DNA of 37,365 nucleotides from Bacteroidota bacterium. GTDB taxonomy: Bacteria > Pseudomonadota > Alphaproteobacteria > Puniceispirillales > Puniceispirillaceae. The position numbers and the translations under genes were made by a program. Position 1 is the first letter of the stretch, and every line of letters begins with the position of its first letter. The notes under the pieces are model-generated. The model was not told where the DNA came from, did no database searches, and saw only the letters and a list, made by a program, of their open reading frames with translations. Shown here one piece after another: positions 1-8,522 of the stretch. The stretch covers positions 1 to 37,365 of the forward strand of contig JAACDV010000086.1 of NCBI GenBank assembly GCA_009936825.1. Reading direction: 5' to 3'.

Positions 1-1384
1 ACTGAAACCGGTCAATCTCGGCCCGCTTGATAGCGGTGTAGCTATCGATAAAAATTTCGCCAAACGATTTTCGAACAAAGGTATCCGTTGCTGCAATCTG
101 CAACGCATCATCCAGCGTTGCAGGCAATTTTGCCAAGTCGGTGGCATAGGCATCGGGCGATGCGGGGGGTAGGTCGGGCTGGCACCGCATTCCGTCAAAC
201 CCGGCAAACATCTGGCTGGCCAAATAAAGATAGGGGTTCGCCGCTGGCTCGCCGCCGCGATTTTCAATCCGGCTGGCGCGGTTCCCTTCATTGCACAGCA
301 CGCGAAGCAAGGCCCCACGCCCATCATGGTTCCAACTGACCCGTTCCGGGGCCAGCGAATGCGCCTTATAGCGTTTATAGCCGGTGATTGTTGGCACTGC
401 GAACAGGGTCATCGCGGGAGCGTGCGCTATCAATCCGGCAAGCCAGTTTCTGGCAAGCGGTGTCAAAGTATCATCGCTTGCCGGCGTGAACAGATTAGCA
501 CCGGACAGATCACTTACCGACTGATGAAGATGCCAGCCGCTGGCAAAGCTGCCGTCAATAGCAGGGCGGCACATAAAGCTGATATGATAGCCGCGACGGG
601 CCAGAACTTGGCGCAGCGCAGAACGTAGCAGAACCATATCATCACCCGCGGCAATGCCGGGCCGTGCGGCGCATGTGAATTCAATCTGACTTGGACCAAA
701 TTCGATCTCAAGTGAGCGCAGCGGAATATCCAGATCACGGCAAGTGGTCTGGATTATTGTGGCGATTGGCTCCATCACATCGGCGTAATGTTCGGTCAGC
801 AGCGCATAGCCCTTATTCATCAAGGTGACTTCGGGGGGCGCGCCGGGAGGACCAATTTGATCGGCGGTTATCGGTGTATCAACCATCTGGTAGACATGCG
901 CCTCAATTGCGAGCCCAGCATGAAAAGCCAGTTTCTGGCCGGCCATTGCGGTGGCGGCACGGCGTGCAATTCTGCGCGTATCAAGCGGTGATGCGCTGCC
1001 GTCCTTATGATAGATGTTGGCCTGAATCCATGCGGTGTTATCTAGCCATGGCAAAAGTTTGAATCGATCCGGATCAGGCATCAAAATAATATCGCCAATG
1101 CCGGCCATTCCGGCCAGTCCGGTTGTCTCATTCGCCCAGACAGGCATCACGGTGCGGTGTGATAAATCCTTTAGCAACAGGCTGGAGGGGGCCGTCATGC
1201 CAGATTCAAACAGCGTTTCGATCTGCTCAGCGGTAAAGGACTTGCCGCGGATTATACCATGCTGATCGGCAAATCCAATGCGCACGGTCTCAATCTTGTC
1301 GGTGCGCACCTGCTTGATGATGCCGGCAATTTTTTCGCGCTGCTCGGCAGAATAAATACCGTATCTAGTTGCAAACCCAGTCAT
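1..1384 (-). CDS. Glutamine-synthetase-like ligase (partial, C-terminus off the window)
   Basis: One open frame runs from ATG at 1384 to the left edge (about 461 codons), so the C-terminal end is missing. The N-terminus has the GS beta-grasp signature (IETVRIGFADQHGIIRGK). The catalytic domain shows IEFGPSQIEF, the substrate loop FASGWHLHQS (GSGMHxHxS in true GS), an ATP-site block around YKRYKAH, and the metal/ATP motif RIENRGGEPAANPYLYLAS. The family makes gamma-glutamyl amides from glutamate, ATP and ammonia or an amine. Divergence in the GSG(M)H loop and the lack of nitrogen-regulation genes nearby favour an amine-specific ligase (gamma-glutamylamide synthetase type) over housekeeping GlnA. 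It starts 3 nt after the stop of the upstream Rieske gene, so the two are probably cotranscribed and functionally linked. The exact amine is not predictable. Confidence 0.85.
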   Translation of the reverse strand, partial: MTGFATRYGIYSAEQREKIAGIIKQVRTDKIETVRIGFADQHGIIRGKSFTAEQIETLFESGMTAPSSLLLKDLSHRTVMPVWANETTGLAGMAGIGDIILMPDPDRFKLLPWLDNTAWIQANIYHKDGSASPLDTRRIARRAATAMAGQKLAFHAGLAIEAHVYQMVDTPITADQIGPPGAPPEVTLMNKGYALLTEHYADVMEPIATIIQTTCRDLDIPLRSLEIEFGPSQIEFTCAARPGIAAGDDMVLLRSALRQVLARRGYHISFMCRPAIDGSFASGWHLHQSVSDLSGANLFTPASDDTLTPLARNWLAGLIAHAPAMTLFAVPTITGYKRYKAHSLAPERVSWNHDGRGALLRVLCNEGNRASRIENRGGEPAANPYLYLASQMFAGFDGMRCQPDLPPASPDAYATDLAKLPATLDDALQIAATDTFVRKSFGEIFIDSYTAIKRAEIDRFQ

Positions 1385-1387
1385 GTC

Positions 1388-2692
1388 TTACCACTTCGCC
1401 TTGGTGCGGCATTGGTGATACTCATCTAGCCATTCGTCGCGGTCGCACCCTTGGGGCATGATGCTGTCCATCCATTCAGGGCCAAGCGGCTGGCCGGTCT
1501 CGGCGCGGTGAATTGGCAGCGTGCTGGCATCGCCGTCGTTGGTAGCAGTGTCGATTGAGCGCAGTAGCATGGCGCGATACCGGCTGATGGCAACATCCGA
1601 GCCAACCAAATTTTCACGGCTGCGATCGGTGATCGTTCCGGGCGATTCAACTGCCCATTGATCGTGGACATTAATGTCCAGACCCATACCGGTATAGGTG
1701 ACGCCTTCCTGTTCAGCCGGGTCATATCCCCATTGGTTAAAGGCCCCGACGCGCGGTTTATATTCGGGAAGTTCATACAGCTCTAGTCGTTGCTGGCGCA
1801 TTAAATCTTTGTCAACCGGCGCGTCATAGCTGGTGAATTGTGCATACCAATAACAACTCTCATCATCGACCGGCACATGCCATTGGGTGATGACCATGGT
1901 TTTACTCATCGGAATAACGATGGCATTCGGAAATAACAGATTGGTCACCCGCACATGATCTTTGGCCTCGCTAATATGGCGGCGGGCTTCAATCTGCAAT
2001 CCAAAATCCGCCCGGGTAACGGCGATGGTGGGCGACGGAAAATTACGCATGATCCAGGTTAGCGGAATGTCCTCATCACCGGTTCCGGCGCGGAACTGCT
2101 TGCCGTAGGAATCGTCGGTGTCATCATCATCAAGATATCGGTGTAAAAAGGATGCGTGCGCGGGATCAATGCCAACCTCAACCGCTTGAAGATAGTTACA
2201 GTCAAGAAACCCCTTAAAGGCGAAAACATGGCTGTCTGGTGCATCAAGGCAGTCAATCGAGGGCAAAGGGGGTGGATCGCCCGCACCAAGATATCCAAAA
2301 ATAATGCCATTACGCTCAACACACGGATAGCTGGCTTGCCCGAAATGCCGCTCAAAATTATTTGCGGGCTGCTCGCCGGGTTGCTCAAGACAGGTTCCAT
2401 CGGCGGCGAACAACCATCCGTGGAAGGGGCAGCGCAGCCCGTTATTCTCCAGCCGACCATAGCATAAATCCGCTTGGCGGTGCGGGCAATGCCGGTCCAT
2501 TAACCCCAACGCGCCATCGCCGGAGCGAAACAGTACCAGATCTTCGCTGAAAATGCGGACCGGAACGACGGGCCGATTTTTATTCAGCTCATCTGTCAGC
2601 GCAATCGGCTGCCAATACATCCGCATCAGCTGGCCGCATCCAGTGCCGGGCGCTGTTTGTGTAAGTTTATCGTTGATATCTTTTGCAAGCAT
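1388..2692 (-). CDS. Rieske non-haem iron oxygenase, phthalate 4,5-dioxygenase type
   Basis: This is a 434-residue oxygenase alpha subunit. The Rieske [2Fe-2S] ligands are visible as CPH (about C69, H71) and CPFH (about C88, H91). The mononuclear iron site follows in GIDPAHASFLHR (about D176, H179, H184). The N-terminal GQLMRMYWQPIAL block is typical of the phthalate/phenoxybenzoate dioxygenase and O- or N-demethylase branch. These enzymes hydroxylate or dealkylate with electrons from a separate reductase, which is not in this window. The ATG at 2692 is chosen because AGGA lies 9 nt upstream; a TTG at 2713 would add seven residues. It is transcribed ahead of the GS-like ligase with a 3-nt gap. 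The substrate is unknown; an amine, an N-alkyl compound or an aromatic acid are all possible. Confidence 0.88.
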   Translation of the reverse strand: MLAKDINDKLTQTAPGTGCGQLMRMYWQPIALTDELNKNRPVVPVRIFSEDLVLFRSGDGALGLMDRHCPHRQADLCYGRLENNGLRCPFHGWLFAADGTCLEQPGEQPANNFERHFGQASYPCVERNGIIFGYLGAGDPPPLPSIDCLDAPDSHVFAFKGFLDCNYLQAVEVGIDPAHASFLHRYLDDDDTDDSYGKQFRAGTGDEDIPLTWIMRNFPSPTIAVTRADFGLQIEARRHISEAKDHVRVTNLLFPNAIVIPMSKTMVITQWHVPVDDESCYWYAQFTSYDAPVDKDLMRQQRLELYELPEYKPRVGAFNQWGYDPAEQEGVTYTGMGLDINVHDQWAVESPGTITDRSRENLVGSDVAISRYRAMLLRSIDTATNDGDASTLPIHRAETGQPLGPEWMDSIMPQGCDRDEWLDEYHQCRTKAKW

Positions 2693-2699
2693 TTGAACG

Positions 2700-2731
2700 C
2701 ATCCTAAAATCAAAGCATCTTAAAATCAAAG
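2700..2731. repeat. Tandem 16-bp repeat over the Rieske translation start region
   Basis: Two adjacent 16-bp copies (2700-2715 and 2716-2731) differ at one base and share the core TAAAATCAAAG. Read on the minus strand, the copy nearest the gene supplies the AGGATG that serves as ribosome binding site for the start at 2692; the other copy carries AAGATG. It looks like a small slippage duplication in the leader. Confidence 0.8.
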
Positions 2732-2847
2732 AGGACTCTATTTGGCGAATCTGACCATGGCGTTGGCCTTACAGAACAGCTAATATACATGACGCGGTGT
2801 AATCGCCGCTGGAAAATTAAGTCTAACAGCAATTCGGCAAGCTTCAA

Positions 2848-2873
2848 TTGAACAAGTGAGTTGAACAGGTGAA
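2848..2873. repeat. Tandem 13-bp repeat in the Rieske/FadB divergent intergenic region
   Basis: TTGAACAAGTGAG is followed directly by TTGAACAGGTGAA (two mismatches). It lies midway between the divergent starts at 2692 and 2965, where promoters must be. Direct repeats of this size can be activator or response-regulator sites, but no regulator is known here. I found no strong sigma-70 promoter in 2732-2964; a weak minus-strand TTGAAG-N16-TAGACT can be read near 2850. Confidence 0.6.
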
Positions 2874-2964
2874 AATTTACCAATAGGCGATCACCGAGCG
2901 CGCAAATAGTTGGGATATGCGGTAGACGAACACTCGCGGCTGGAAAAAAGGGTTGAGCATTCTT

Positions 2965-5052
2965 ATGGTGATTCGAACTGAAGTTCATGGCACTGCCGGG
3001 GTTGTTTTTATTGACCGGCCGCCGGTCAACGCTATCAACGGCGAAGTGCGAAGCGGAATCGTGGACGCGATCACTACGCTAAATGCGGGTCTAAATAAGG
3101 AACCAAATTCAGCGCCCATTGATCGTATTGTATTATGCGGGGCGAATAGCATTTTTGCTGCGGGTGCTGATGCCGGTGAATTTAATCTTCCGCCGATAGA
3201 ACCCGGCCTTCCTGAAGTCGTTGCCACTATTGAAAATTCGGCGCTTCCGGTTATCGCTGCTATTAGAGGCGCATGTCTTGGCGGCGGTCTTGAATTGGCG
3301 CTTGGTTGCCGTGCGCGCATTGCTGATACGAAGGCCCAACTGGGCCTCCCCGAAGTTATTCTGGGCGTTGTTCCGGGGTCTGGTGGAACCCAACGCCTAC
3401 CGCGGCTAATCGGCATCAAAGCGGCGCTTTCGATGGTTCCCGAAGGCCGTGCAGTGAACCCTACCGAAGCATTGAAGATCGGGCTTATTGACGCCATTGA
3501 GAATGACCCACTGGCGGCGGCATTGACGCTTGATCTTGCTACATTCAAGGCGCGTCCACCAATCTCTGCCATGGCGATTGACGAATTGCCAGCCGATGAG
3601 TTGTCAGCCGCATTTGCCTCGGCGTGTGAGAAAGTTTCAAAAAAGCTGCGGGGCCAGCGCGCGCCGGTTGAGGCAATAGGGCTTCTTGAACGCGCCGTTA
3701 GTGCTGATTTTGTGACCGGAACTACCGCCGAACGCGCCATGTTTCTTGAGCTTCGCGGAACGGTTGAATGTGCCGCGTTGCGCCATGTATTTTTCGCCGA
3801 ACGCGGCGCGCGTGTCCCGTATGATTTGAAAACTACTAGCCCTGCATCCCTAGATCATAGCGTTGTGGTTGGCGGCGGTACTATGGGGGCGGGCATTGCC
3901 TATGCGATGGCGCAATCGGGATCATCGGTAACATTGGTTGAGCGCGATGACGGCGCGGTTTCCGTGGCCCGGGACCGTGTGGCGGGGCTATTTTCGGCAG
4001 CGGTTAAACGCGGATTAATGACGGCGGATAAAGCCGAGGCTGGACTTGCCGCGATGAATTTTCAGGCGGGCTATGAAGGTCTGGCGCATGCAGGGCTTGC
4101 CATTGAAGCAGTGTTTGAAGATATGGACGTCAAGCGTCAGGTGCTGACCGCGCTGGATAAGATGATGCCGAACGCGGTGTTGGCCAGCAACACCTCTTAT
4201 CTCGATATTGATGCGATGGCGGGCTGGCTCACCGATCCGTCGCGTCTGATTGGGCTGCATTTTTTCAGTCCAGCGCATATTATGAAACTGCTGGAAATTG
4301 TCCGCGGCAAAGCAACCAGCAAGGCGGCGCTCGCCACCGGCTTTGCCTTGGCTAAGGCGCTCAGAAAACTGCCGGTAGTGGTTGGGGTCTGTGACGGCTT
4401 TGTTGGCAACCGAATGCTGCAACGCGTGCGTGAGGCAGCTGAGCTGTTGATTTTGGACGGCGCAGAATTCACCCAGATTGATAAGGTCATGCGCGAGTTC
4501 GGCTATGCGATGGGCCTTTACATGACGCAGGATTTGTCGGGGCTGGACATTGCCTGGGCCAACCGTAAACGCCAAGCAGAGACACGCGATCCGAGGCGTC
4601 GCTATAGCCGCGTTCAGGATTTAATGTGTGAAGAAGGGTATTTGGGCCGGAAGACGGGCGCGGGCTGGTATATTTATGAAGATGGTAAGAGCCCTGTTCC
4701 TAATCCTGCCGCTGCCCAGATGATCGAAGCCGAGGCCGCGCGGCAGAATATCACCCGTCGGGCGATGTCGGATGATGAGGTTTTGAACATTTTGATGCTG
4801 GCTTTGATCAACGAAGCGGCAAGTCTGCTTGGGGAAGGCATTGCTGGACGCGCCTCGGATGTGGATCTGGTTTTGGTGCATGGCTATGGCTTTCCGCGGT
4901 TTCGCGGCGGACCATTATTCCATGCAGACCAGCTAGGCATTGACGCCATTCATGAACAGCTAAAAGCTCTGGAAGCCAGCGACCCTGTTATCTGGAAAAT
5001 TGCGCCAATGATCAAAAAACTAGCTGAAGAAGGGCGCGGCTTTACCAGCTAA
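2965..5052 (+). CDS. Bifunctional enoyl-CoA hydratase / 3-hydroxyacyl-CoA dehydrogenase
   Basis: This is a fused beta-oxidation enzyme of about 695 residues. The N-terminal crotonase domain (about 1-200) has the oxyanion-hole segment FAAGADAGEF, GGGLELALG and LPEVILGVVPGSGGTQRLP, so both catalytic glutamates are present. The NAD-binding dehydrogenase domain starts near residue 295 with VVGGGTMGAGIA, followed by SNTSYLDI and the catalytic His/Glu block LHFFSPAHIMKLLEIV. The C-terminal part holds two 3HCDH C-terminal domains ending in GYGFPRFRGGP. It is slightly shorter than E. coli FadB/FadJ and resembles the monofunctional-operon type common in alphaproteobacteria. The ATG at 2965 is preferred; a TTG at 2953 sits directly on the AGGG and is too close. 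It is divergent from the Rieske gene and convergent with the flavoprotein gene. It may process CoA-linked products of the neighbouring pathways. Confidence 0.9.
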   Translation: MVIRTEVHGTAGVVFIDRPPVNAINGEVRSGIVDAITTLNAGLNKEPNSAPIDRIVLCGANSIFAAGADAGEFNLPPIEPGLPEVVATIENSALPVIAAIRGACLGGGLELALGCRARIADTKAQLGLPEVILGVVPGSGGTQRLPRLIGIKAALSMVPEGRAVNPTEALKIGLIDAIENDPLAAALTLDLATFKARPPISAMAIDELPADELSAAFASACEKVSKKLRGQRAPVEAIGLLERAVSADFVTGTTAERAMFLELRGTVECAALRHVFFAERGARVPYDLKTTSPASLDHSVVVGGGTMGAGIAYAMAQSGSSVTLVERDDGAVSVARDRVAGLFSAAVKRGLMTADKAEAGLAAMNFQAGYEGLAHAGLAIEAVFEDMDVKRQVLTALDKMMPNAVLASNTSYLDIDAMAGWLTDPSRLIGLHFFSPAHIMKLLEIVRGKATSKAALATGFALAKALRKLPVVVGVCDGFVGNRMLQRVREAAELLILDGAEFTQIDKVMREFGYAMGLYMTQDLSGLDIAWANRKRQAETRDPRRRYSRVQDLMCEEGYLGRKTGAGWYIYEDGKSPVPNPAAAQMIEAEAARQNITRRAMSDDEVLNILMLALINEAASLLGEGIAGRASDVDLVLVHGYGFPRFRGGPLFHADQLGIDAIHEQLKALEASDPVIWKIAPMIKKLAEEGRGFTS

Positions 5053-5083
5053 TTAGCCGAGGGTGGTTCGAGGAAGTTTGAGG

Positions 5084-6547
5084 CTAGAGGGAGGCAGCGG
5101 CTGTACGTCCGGCGATGCGGCCCAGCGTTATGGCGGTCAACAGCCCGTTTCCTGATAGATAGCCTGAAACATCGGGGCCGGATACGCCGCGCGCTGCCCC
5201 GCCAGCAGCCAGAAGATTGGCCAAGGGCCGGCCTCGCGGGTCTAGAACACGCGCGGTTTCATCCACATCAAGACCGCCCTGAGTATGGAAAAGTGCGCCG
5301 GTGACCTTCACGGCATAGATCGGCGTTGTCAGCGCCGGTTTAGTGGTAAAATCACGGCCATGGGGATCAGCTTTCAATCCGGCCTGCATCGCAGCGACTT
5401 CAGCAAGCGTGGCCGCCAGTGCCCCCTCCGCAACCCCAAGGCGCTGCTCCATTTCGGAAATATTATTTCTTTCGGAATTAGGTTTCTCTGCAGCAATGTC
5501 CCCATCATAAATCAGCGCGCCTGCATCCTCAGCGCCGCAAAAATCAGGAAAACTGCGCGCCAGCTTTAATAGCCGGTCGTCAATCAGAACATAGGCGCGT
5601 TGATCGGTCTGCTGGTTCACGCGGCGGGCCTGTTCGGAATAGCCTTCATGCTCGTTTGAGAAGCGCGCGCCCTCATTATTCACCAAAATGCCGCCTTCCA
5701 TCATCAGCGCCCATGAAATCAATGCGCCATGCGGATGCGCAACAGAGCCGTGCCCCTGATATCCCGACATATCGGCAAGTTGCGCACCAAGATCGCTGCC
5801 CCATAAAATTGCTTCACCCTGATTTCCGGTATGCCCGAAATAAAGCGCATCAGCCATTTCCGGAATATAGCGGCGAACCAGTTCGGCATTGCCGCCATAC
5901 CCGTTACACGCCAGAATTAATACCTTGCACCCAACATCCTGACGGCTGTTATCTCCGGCAATGACACTAACGCCGGTAATAGAGCCCTTACTATCGGTGA
6001 ACAGCGTGTCAACCTGCATCGCGGTTGCGATATCTAGCGAGGCACGACCTGCTGCATCCAGCAATGCGGCCTGTAATGCTGCACCGGTTTTTTCCGGCAT
6101 CGCATGCATTCGCAATACCGAATGCCCGGGATAAAGAAACCCGTCGATCAGAATAAAAGGCAGGCCATGCGTTTCATGAAGCCATGTAATTGCCGGTCCG
6201 GATTCGCCCGCAACAGCATCTACCAATGGCGGGTGCGCGGTATTATGTGCTTTGGCTTGAATGTCAGCCGCTAAAAGGTCGGGGGAATCGGCGACACCGG
6301 CCGCTTTCTGCATGGACGTTCCTGCTGCAGGAATAAATCCCGATGATAGTGAGGTCGATCCGGACGGGCTGGGGTCCCTCTCAAGGATCAAAATGCTGGC
6401 ATCCATGTTGCTGATTTGACAGGCCTCACGTGCAGCTAACCCCGCGGTTAGCCCGCACGCTCCGGCTCCGATAATCAGGATATCGACATCAAGCTCAAAG
6501 CCTTGATCGCGCTGCGTAACCCGTGGTTCTGTAGCACCGGTTATCAT
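5084..6547 (-). CDS. FAD-dependent dehydrogenase, fumarate reductase/3-ketosteroid dehydrogenase superfamily
   Basis: This 487-residue flavoprotein has an N-terminal Rossmann motif GAGACGLTAGLAA (about 28-40), followed by the ILERD ribose-binding end. SGYLSGNGLLTAITLGRIAG at the C-terminus closes the FAD domain. The capping-domain segment WALMMEGGILVNNEGARFSNE aligns with the EAxRGEGG region of fumarate reductases, but the catalytic Arg is replaced by Met. It should therefore not be a fumarate reductase; an alkyl-succinate or enone-forming dehydrogenase is more likely. No heme-binding CxxCH, Tat or Sec signal is seen, so it should be cytoplasmic. It is the last gene of the long minus-strand cluster, 11 nt downstream of dctM, which ties it to the imported substrate. 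The specific substrate is unassigned. Confidence 0.78.
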   Translation of the reverse strand: MITGATEPRVTQRDQGFELDVDILIIGAGACGLTAGLAAREACQISNMDASILILERDPSPSGSTSLSSGFIPAAGTSMQKAAGVADSPDLLAADIQAKAHNTAHPPLVDAVAGESGPAITWLHETHGLPFILIDGFLYPGHSVLRMHAMPEKTGAALQAALLDAAGRASLDIATAMQVDTLFTDSKGSITGVSVIAGDNSRQDVGCKVLILACNGYGGNAELVRRYIPEMADALYFGHTGNQGEAILWGSDLGAQLADMSGYQGHGSVAHPHGALISWALMMEGGILVNNEGARFSNEHEGYSEQARRVNQQTDQRAYVLIDDRLLKLARSFPDFCGAEDAGALIYDGDIAAEKPNSERNNISEMEQRLGVAEGALAATLAEVAAMQAGLKADPHGRDFTTKPALTTPIYAVKVTGALFHTQGGLDVDETARVLDPRGRPLANLLAAGGAARGVSGPDVSGYLSGNGLLTAITLGRIAGRTAAASL

Positions 6548-6558
6548 TACCCGGTACC

Positions 6559-7896
6559 CTATTTCACCAGATTTGGCAGATATAGGGCAACCTCAGGGAA
6601 GGCCACTAACAGCACAACAACCGCCAGCGCACATAAAATGAAAGGAATAGCGGCAAGATAGATTTCCGTCATTTTGGTGTCCGGCGGTGCCACACCCTTC
6701 ATCACGAACAAAAGCAAGCCGAATGGCGGGGTGGTAAAGCTGATCTCAAGTGCCAGCAGAACGATAACGCCAAACCAGATCAGATCAAAGCCGAGCTGGC
6801 CTGCCAGCGGAAAGAAAATCGGAACCGTCAGCAACATCATCGATAGCTGATCCATAAACATCCCAAGGACCAGCAAAATCAAGAACATGATGACCAGCAT
6901 GCTCAACGGAGATAAATCAAAACTGACAGCCCATTCCAGCAATCCGGCGCTGGCCCCTGAAAAAGCCAGCAGGGCACTGAAAGTAGCTGATCCGAAAATG
7001 ATCAGGAATGCCATCACTGTTACGCGCAACGCACCCGCGGTCGCATTGAAGATGGTCTTGAAATTCAGGGACCGATAGGCGGCACAAAGCCCTAAAATAC
7101 CCAGACACCCAAATGCCGCTGACTCCGACGGTGTTGCAATGCCATACATGATCAACACGATCACGCCGATAATGACCGAAAGCATTGGCAGAACATCGCG
7201 CACAAACAGCATCAATCGCGCAGAAATAGGCGGCAGATCAACGTCATAGACGGGCGCCGCTGTCGGATCAATTCGGCATTGCGCCCAGATCAGCACAACA
7301 TACATCGTGGCCAAAATAATTCCCGGCATAATGCCGCCGATCAACAGCTTGCCAATATCCAGCTGAGCCAACGTACCAAGAAGCACCGCCAGCGCGGATG
7401 GCGGGATCAACATGGCCAGCCCGCCGGTGCCGAGTATCGGCCCGATAGACATATGTTTTTTATACCCTCGACGGGACATTTCCGGCACCATCAACGACCC
7501 CAAAAGCGCGGTTGATCCCATCGATGATCCTGACAAGGTGGCAAAGGCAGTGCCGCCAGCAACGGTGACATAGGATAATCGGCCCGGAACGCGTCCCATC
7601 AAAACTTCGACCGCGCCGAACATCCGGGTTGCTAGTCCTCCATGGAAAAACAATTCACCCATCAACAGGAACATCGGCACCGGTATCAGGTTAAAGCTGG
7701 TGATTGAAGGCAGGGCATTATTGACTAGCTGGCCAATGCCGCGCGATGCCTGTTGTTCCAGAGGGCCATATCCGCCCATGAAAAAGATCGCCCCGATAAT
7801 GTTCGCGCCAATAAAGGCAACGGCAACGGGAAGCCCGATAAGCATCAACCCCAGAACTGATCCCAGCAGGAAAATTGTCGCCTCATACCATTCCAT
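6559..7896 (-). CDS. dctM: TRAP transporter large permease subunit (DctM)
   Basis: This 445-residue, very hydrophobic protein has about twelve membrane segments. DctM-family signatures include PVAVAFIGANIIGA near the N-terminus, FATLSGSSMGSTALLGSLMVPEM near residue 115, and the GTGGLAMLIPPSALAVLLG loop. Length matches the usual 425-450. It forms the sodium-driven channel with DctQ in the inner membrane and receives substrate from the periplasmic DctP protein. Start ATG at 7896 is preceded by GAGG 8 nt upstream and lies 30 nt after the dctQ stop. Confidence 0.93.
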   Translation of the reverse strand: MEWYEATIFLLGSVLGLMLIGLPVAVAFIGANIIGAIFFMGGYGPLEQQASRGIGQLVNNALPSITSFNLIPVPMFLLMGELFFHGGLATRMFGAVEVLMGRVPGRLSYVTVAGGTAFATLSGSSMGSTALLGSLMVPEMSRRGYKKHMSIGPILGTGGLAMLIPPSALAVLLGTLAQLDIGKLLIGGIMPGIILATMYVVLIWAQCRIDPTAAPVYDVDLPPISARLMLFVRDVLPMLSVIIGVIVLIMYGIATPSESAAFGCLGILGLCAAYRSLNFKTIFNATAGALRVTVMAFLIIFGSATFSALLAFSGASAGLLEWAVSFDLSPLSMLVIMFLILLVLGMFMDQLSMMLLTVPIFFPLAGQLGFDLIWFGVIVLLALEISFTTPPFGLLLFVMKGVAPPDTKMTEIYLAAIPFILCALAVVVLLVAFPEVALYLPNLVK

Positions 7897-7926
7897 TAAC
7901 CAACCCTCAAAACATCTGGCATAGGA

Positions 7927-8433
7927 TCACTCATGCAATCCGGCTTCGCCGGTGTGCAGGGTATCTGGTCCAAAAATGTAACGTGTAAACTGTAATGCCA
8001 TCATTCCGAAACAGACAGGCATTGAAATCATCAAAATCCAGCGCGGCATGTCGAGCGAGCGCATATCAACTTCATCGCGCACATAGCTCTTGATCGTCAC
8101 TTCCCCGGAATACCACGCGACGATGGCGCAGATCAGAATGGCCAATGCCACCACGCAGCGTGAAAAGTTCGGGCGCATTGTTTGAGGCACCGCCGCGGTC
8201 ACCAATTCGATATAAACATGGCCCTTTAATTTTACGAGCCAAGGCGCACCAAGCATGGTGATGTAGAGAAGACCGTATTCGATAAAGGTAAAAATATGAG
8301 ACGACCCAAAAAGAAAAATGGAGCGGGCCGTGACTTGAAAGACAATAGCAAGAAATATCCAGGCCAAATATAAACCGGCGATCAACGCCAACCCATGCGT
8401 TACATGATCAAGCCATTTGTAAAATACGTTCAT
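7927..8433 (-). CDS. dctQ: TRAP transporter small permease subunit (DctQ)
   Basis: This 168-residue protein has four predicted membrane helices (about 15-35, 50-65, 90-108 and 130-150) and the typical loop GAPWLVKLKGHVYIELV. It pairs with DctM to form the TRAP membrane complex. It sits between dctP and dctM in the standard P-Q-M order. A GGGG purine stretch about 8 nt before ATG 8433 supports this start. The substrate class cannot be read from this subunit. Confidence 0.9.
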   Translation of the reverse strand: MNVFYKWLDHVTHGLALIAGLYLAWIFLAIVFQVTARSIFLFGSSHIFTFIEYGLLYITMLGAPWLVKLKGHVYIELVTAAVPQTMRPNFSRCVVALAILICAIVAWYSGEVTIKSYVRDEVDMRSLDMPRWILMISMPVCFGMMALQFTRYIFGPDTLHTGEAGLHE

Positions 8434-8476
8434 GGCTTACACCCCAAAGTCACAAGAATATTTATTAAAATGAAGT

Positions 8477-8502
8477 GGTCAGCTGGTTAAAACCAGCCGA
8501 CC
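8477..8502 (-). terminator. Hairpin between dctP and dctQ (possible attenuator or 3' stabiliser)
   Basis: An inverted repeat has arms GGTC-x-GCTGGTT and AACCAGC-x-GACC, with one mismatch and a very short central loop. On the minus-strand transcript it is followed by ATTTTAATAAAT rather than a clean U-tract. A position just after the binding-protein gene fits differential expression, with dctP made in excess of the membrane subunits. Confidence 0.5.
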
Positions 8503-8522
8503 AACAAGATGATATTACCGGA

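Noticed and set aside
2710..2988. 92-codon minus-strand frame across the Rieske/FadB intergenic region
   Set aside because: It overlaps the start of the FadB-like gene, has no recognisable domain or ribosome site, and covers the tandem repeats and likely promoters.
4015..4575. 186-codon frame on the minus strand
   Set aside because: It lies wholly inside the dehydrogenase domain of the well-supported FadB-like gene; its composition is that of an antisense shadow.
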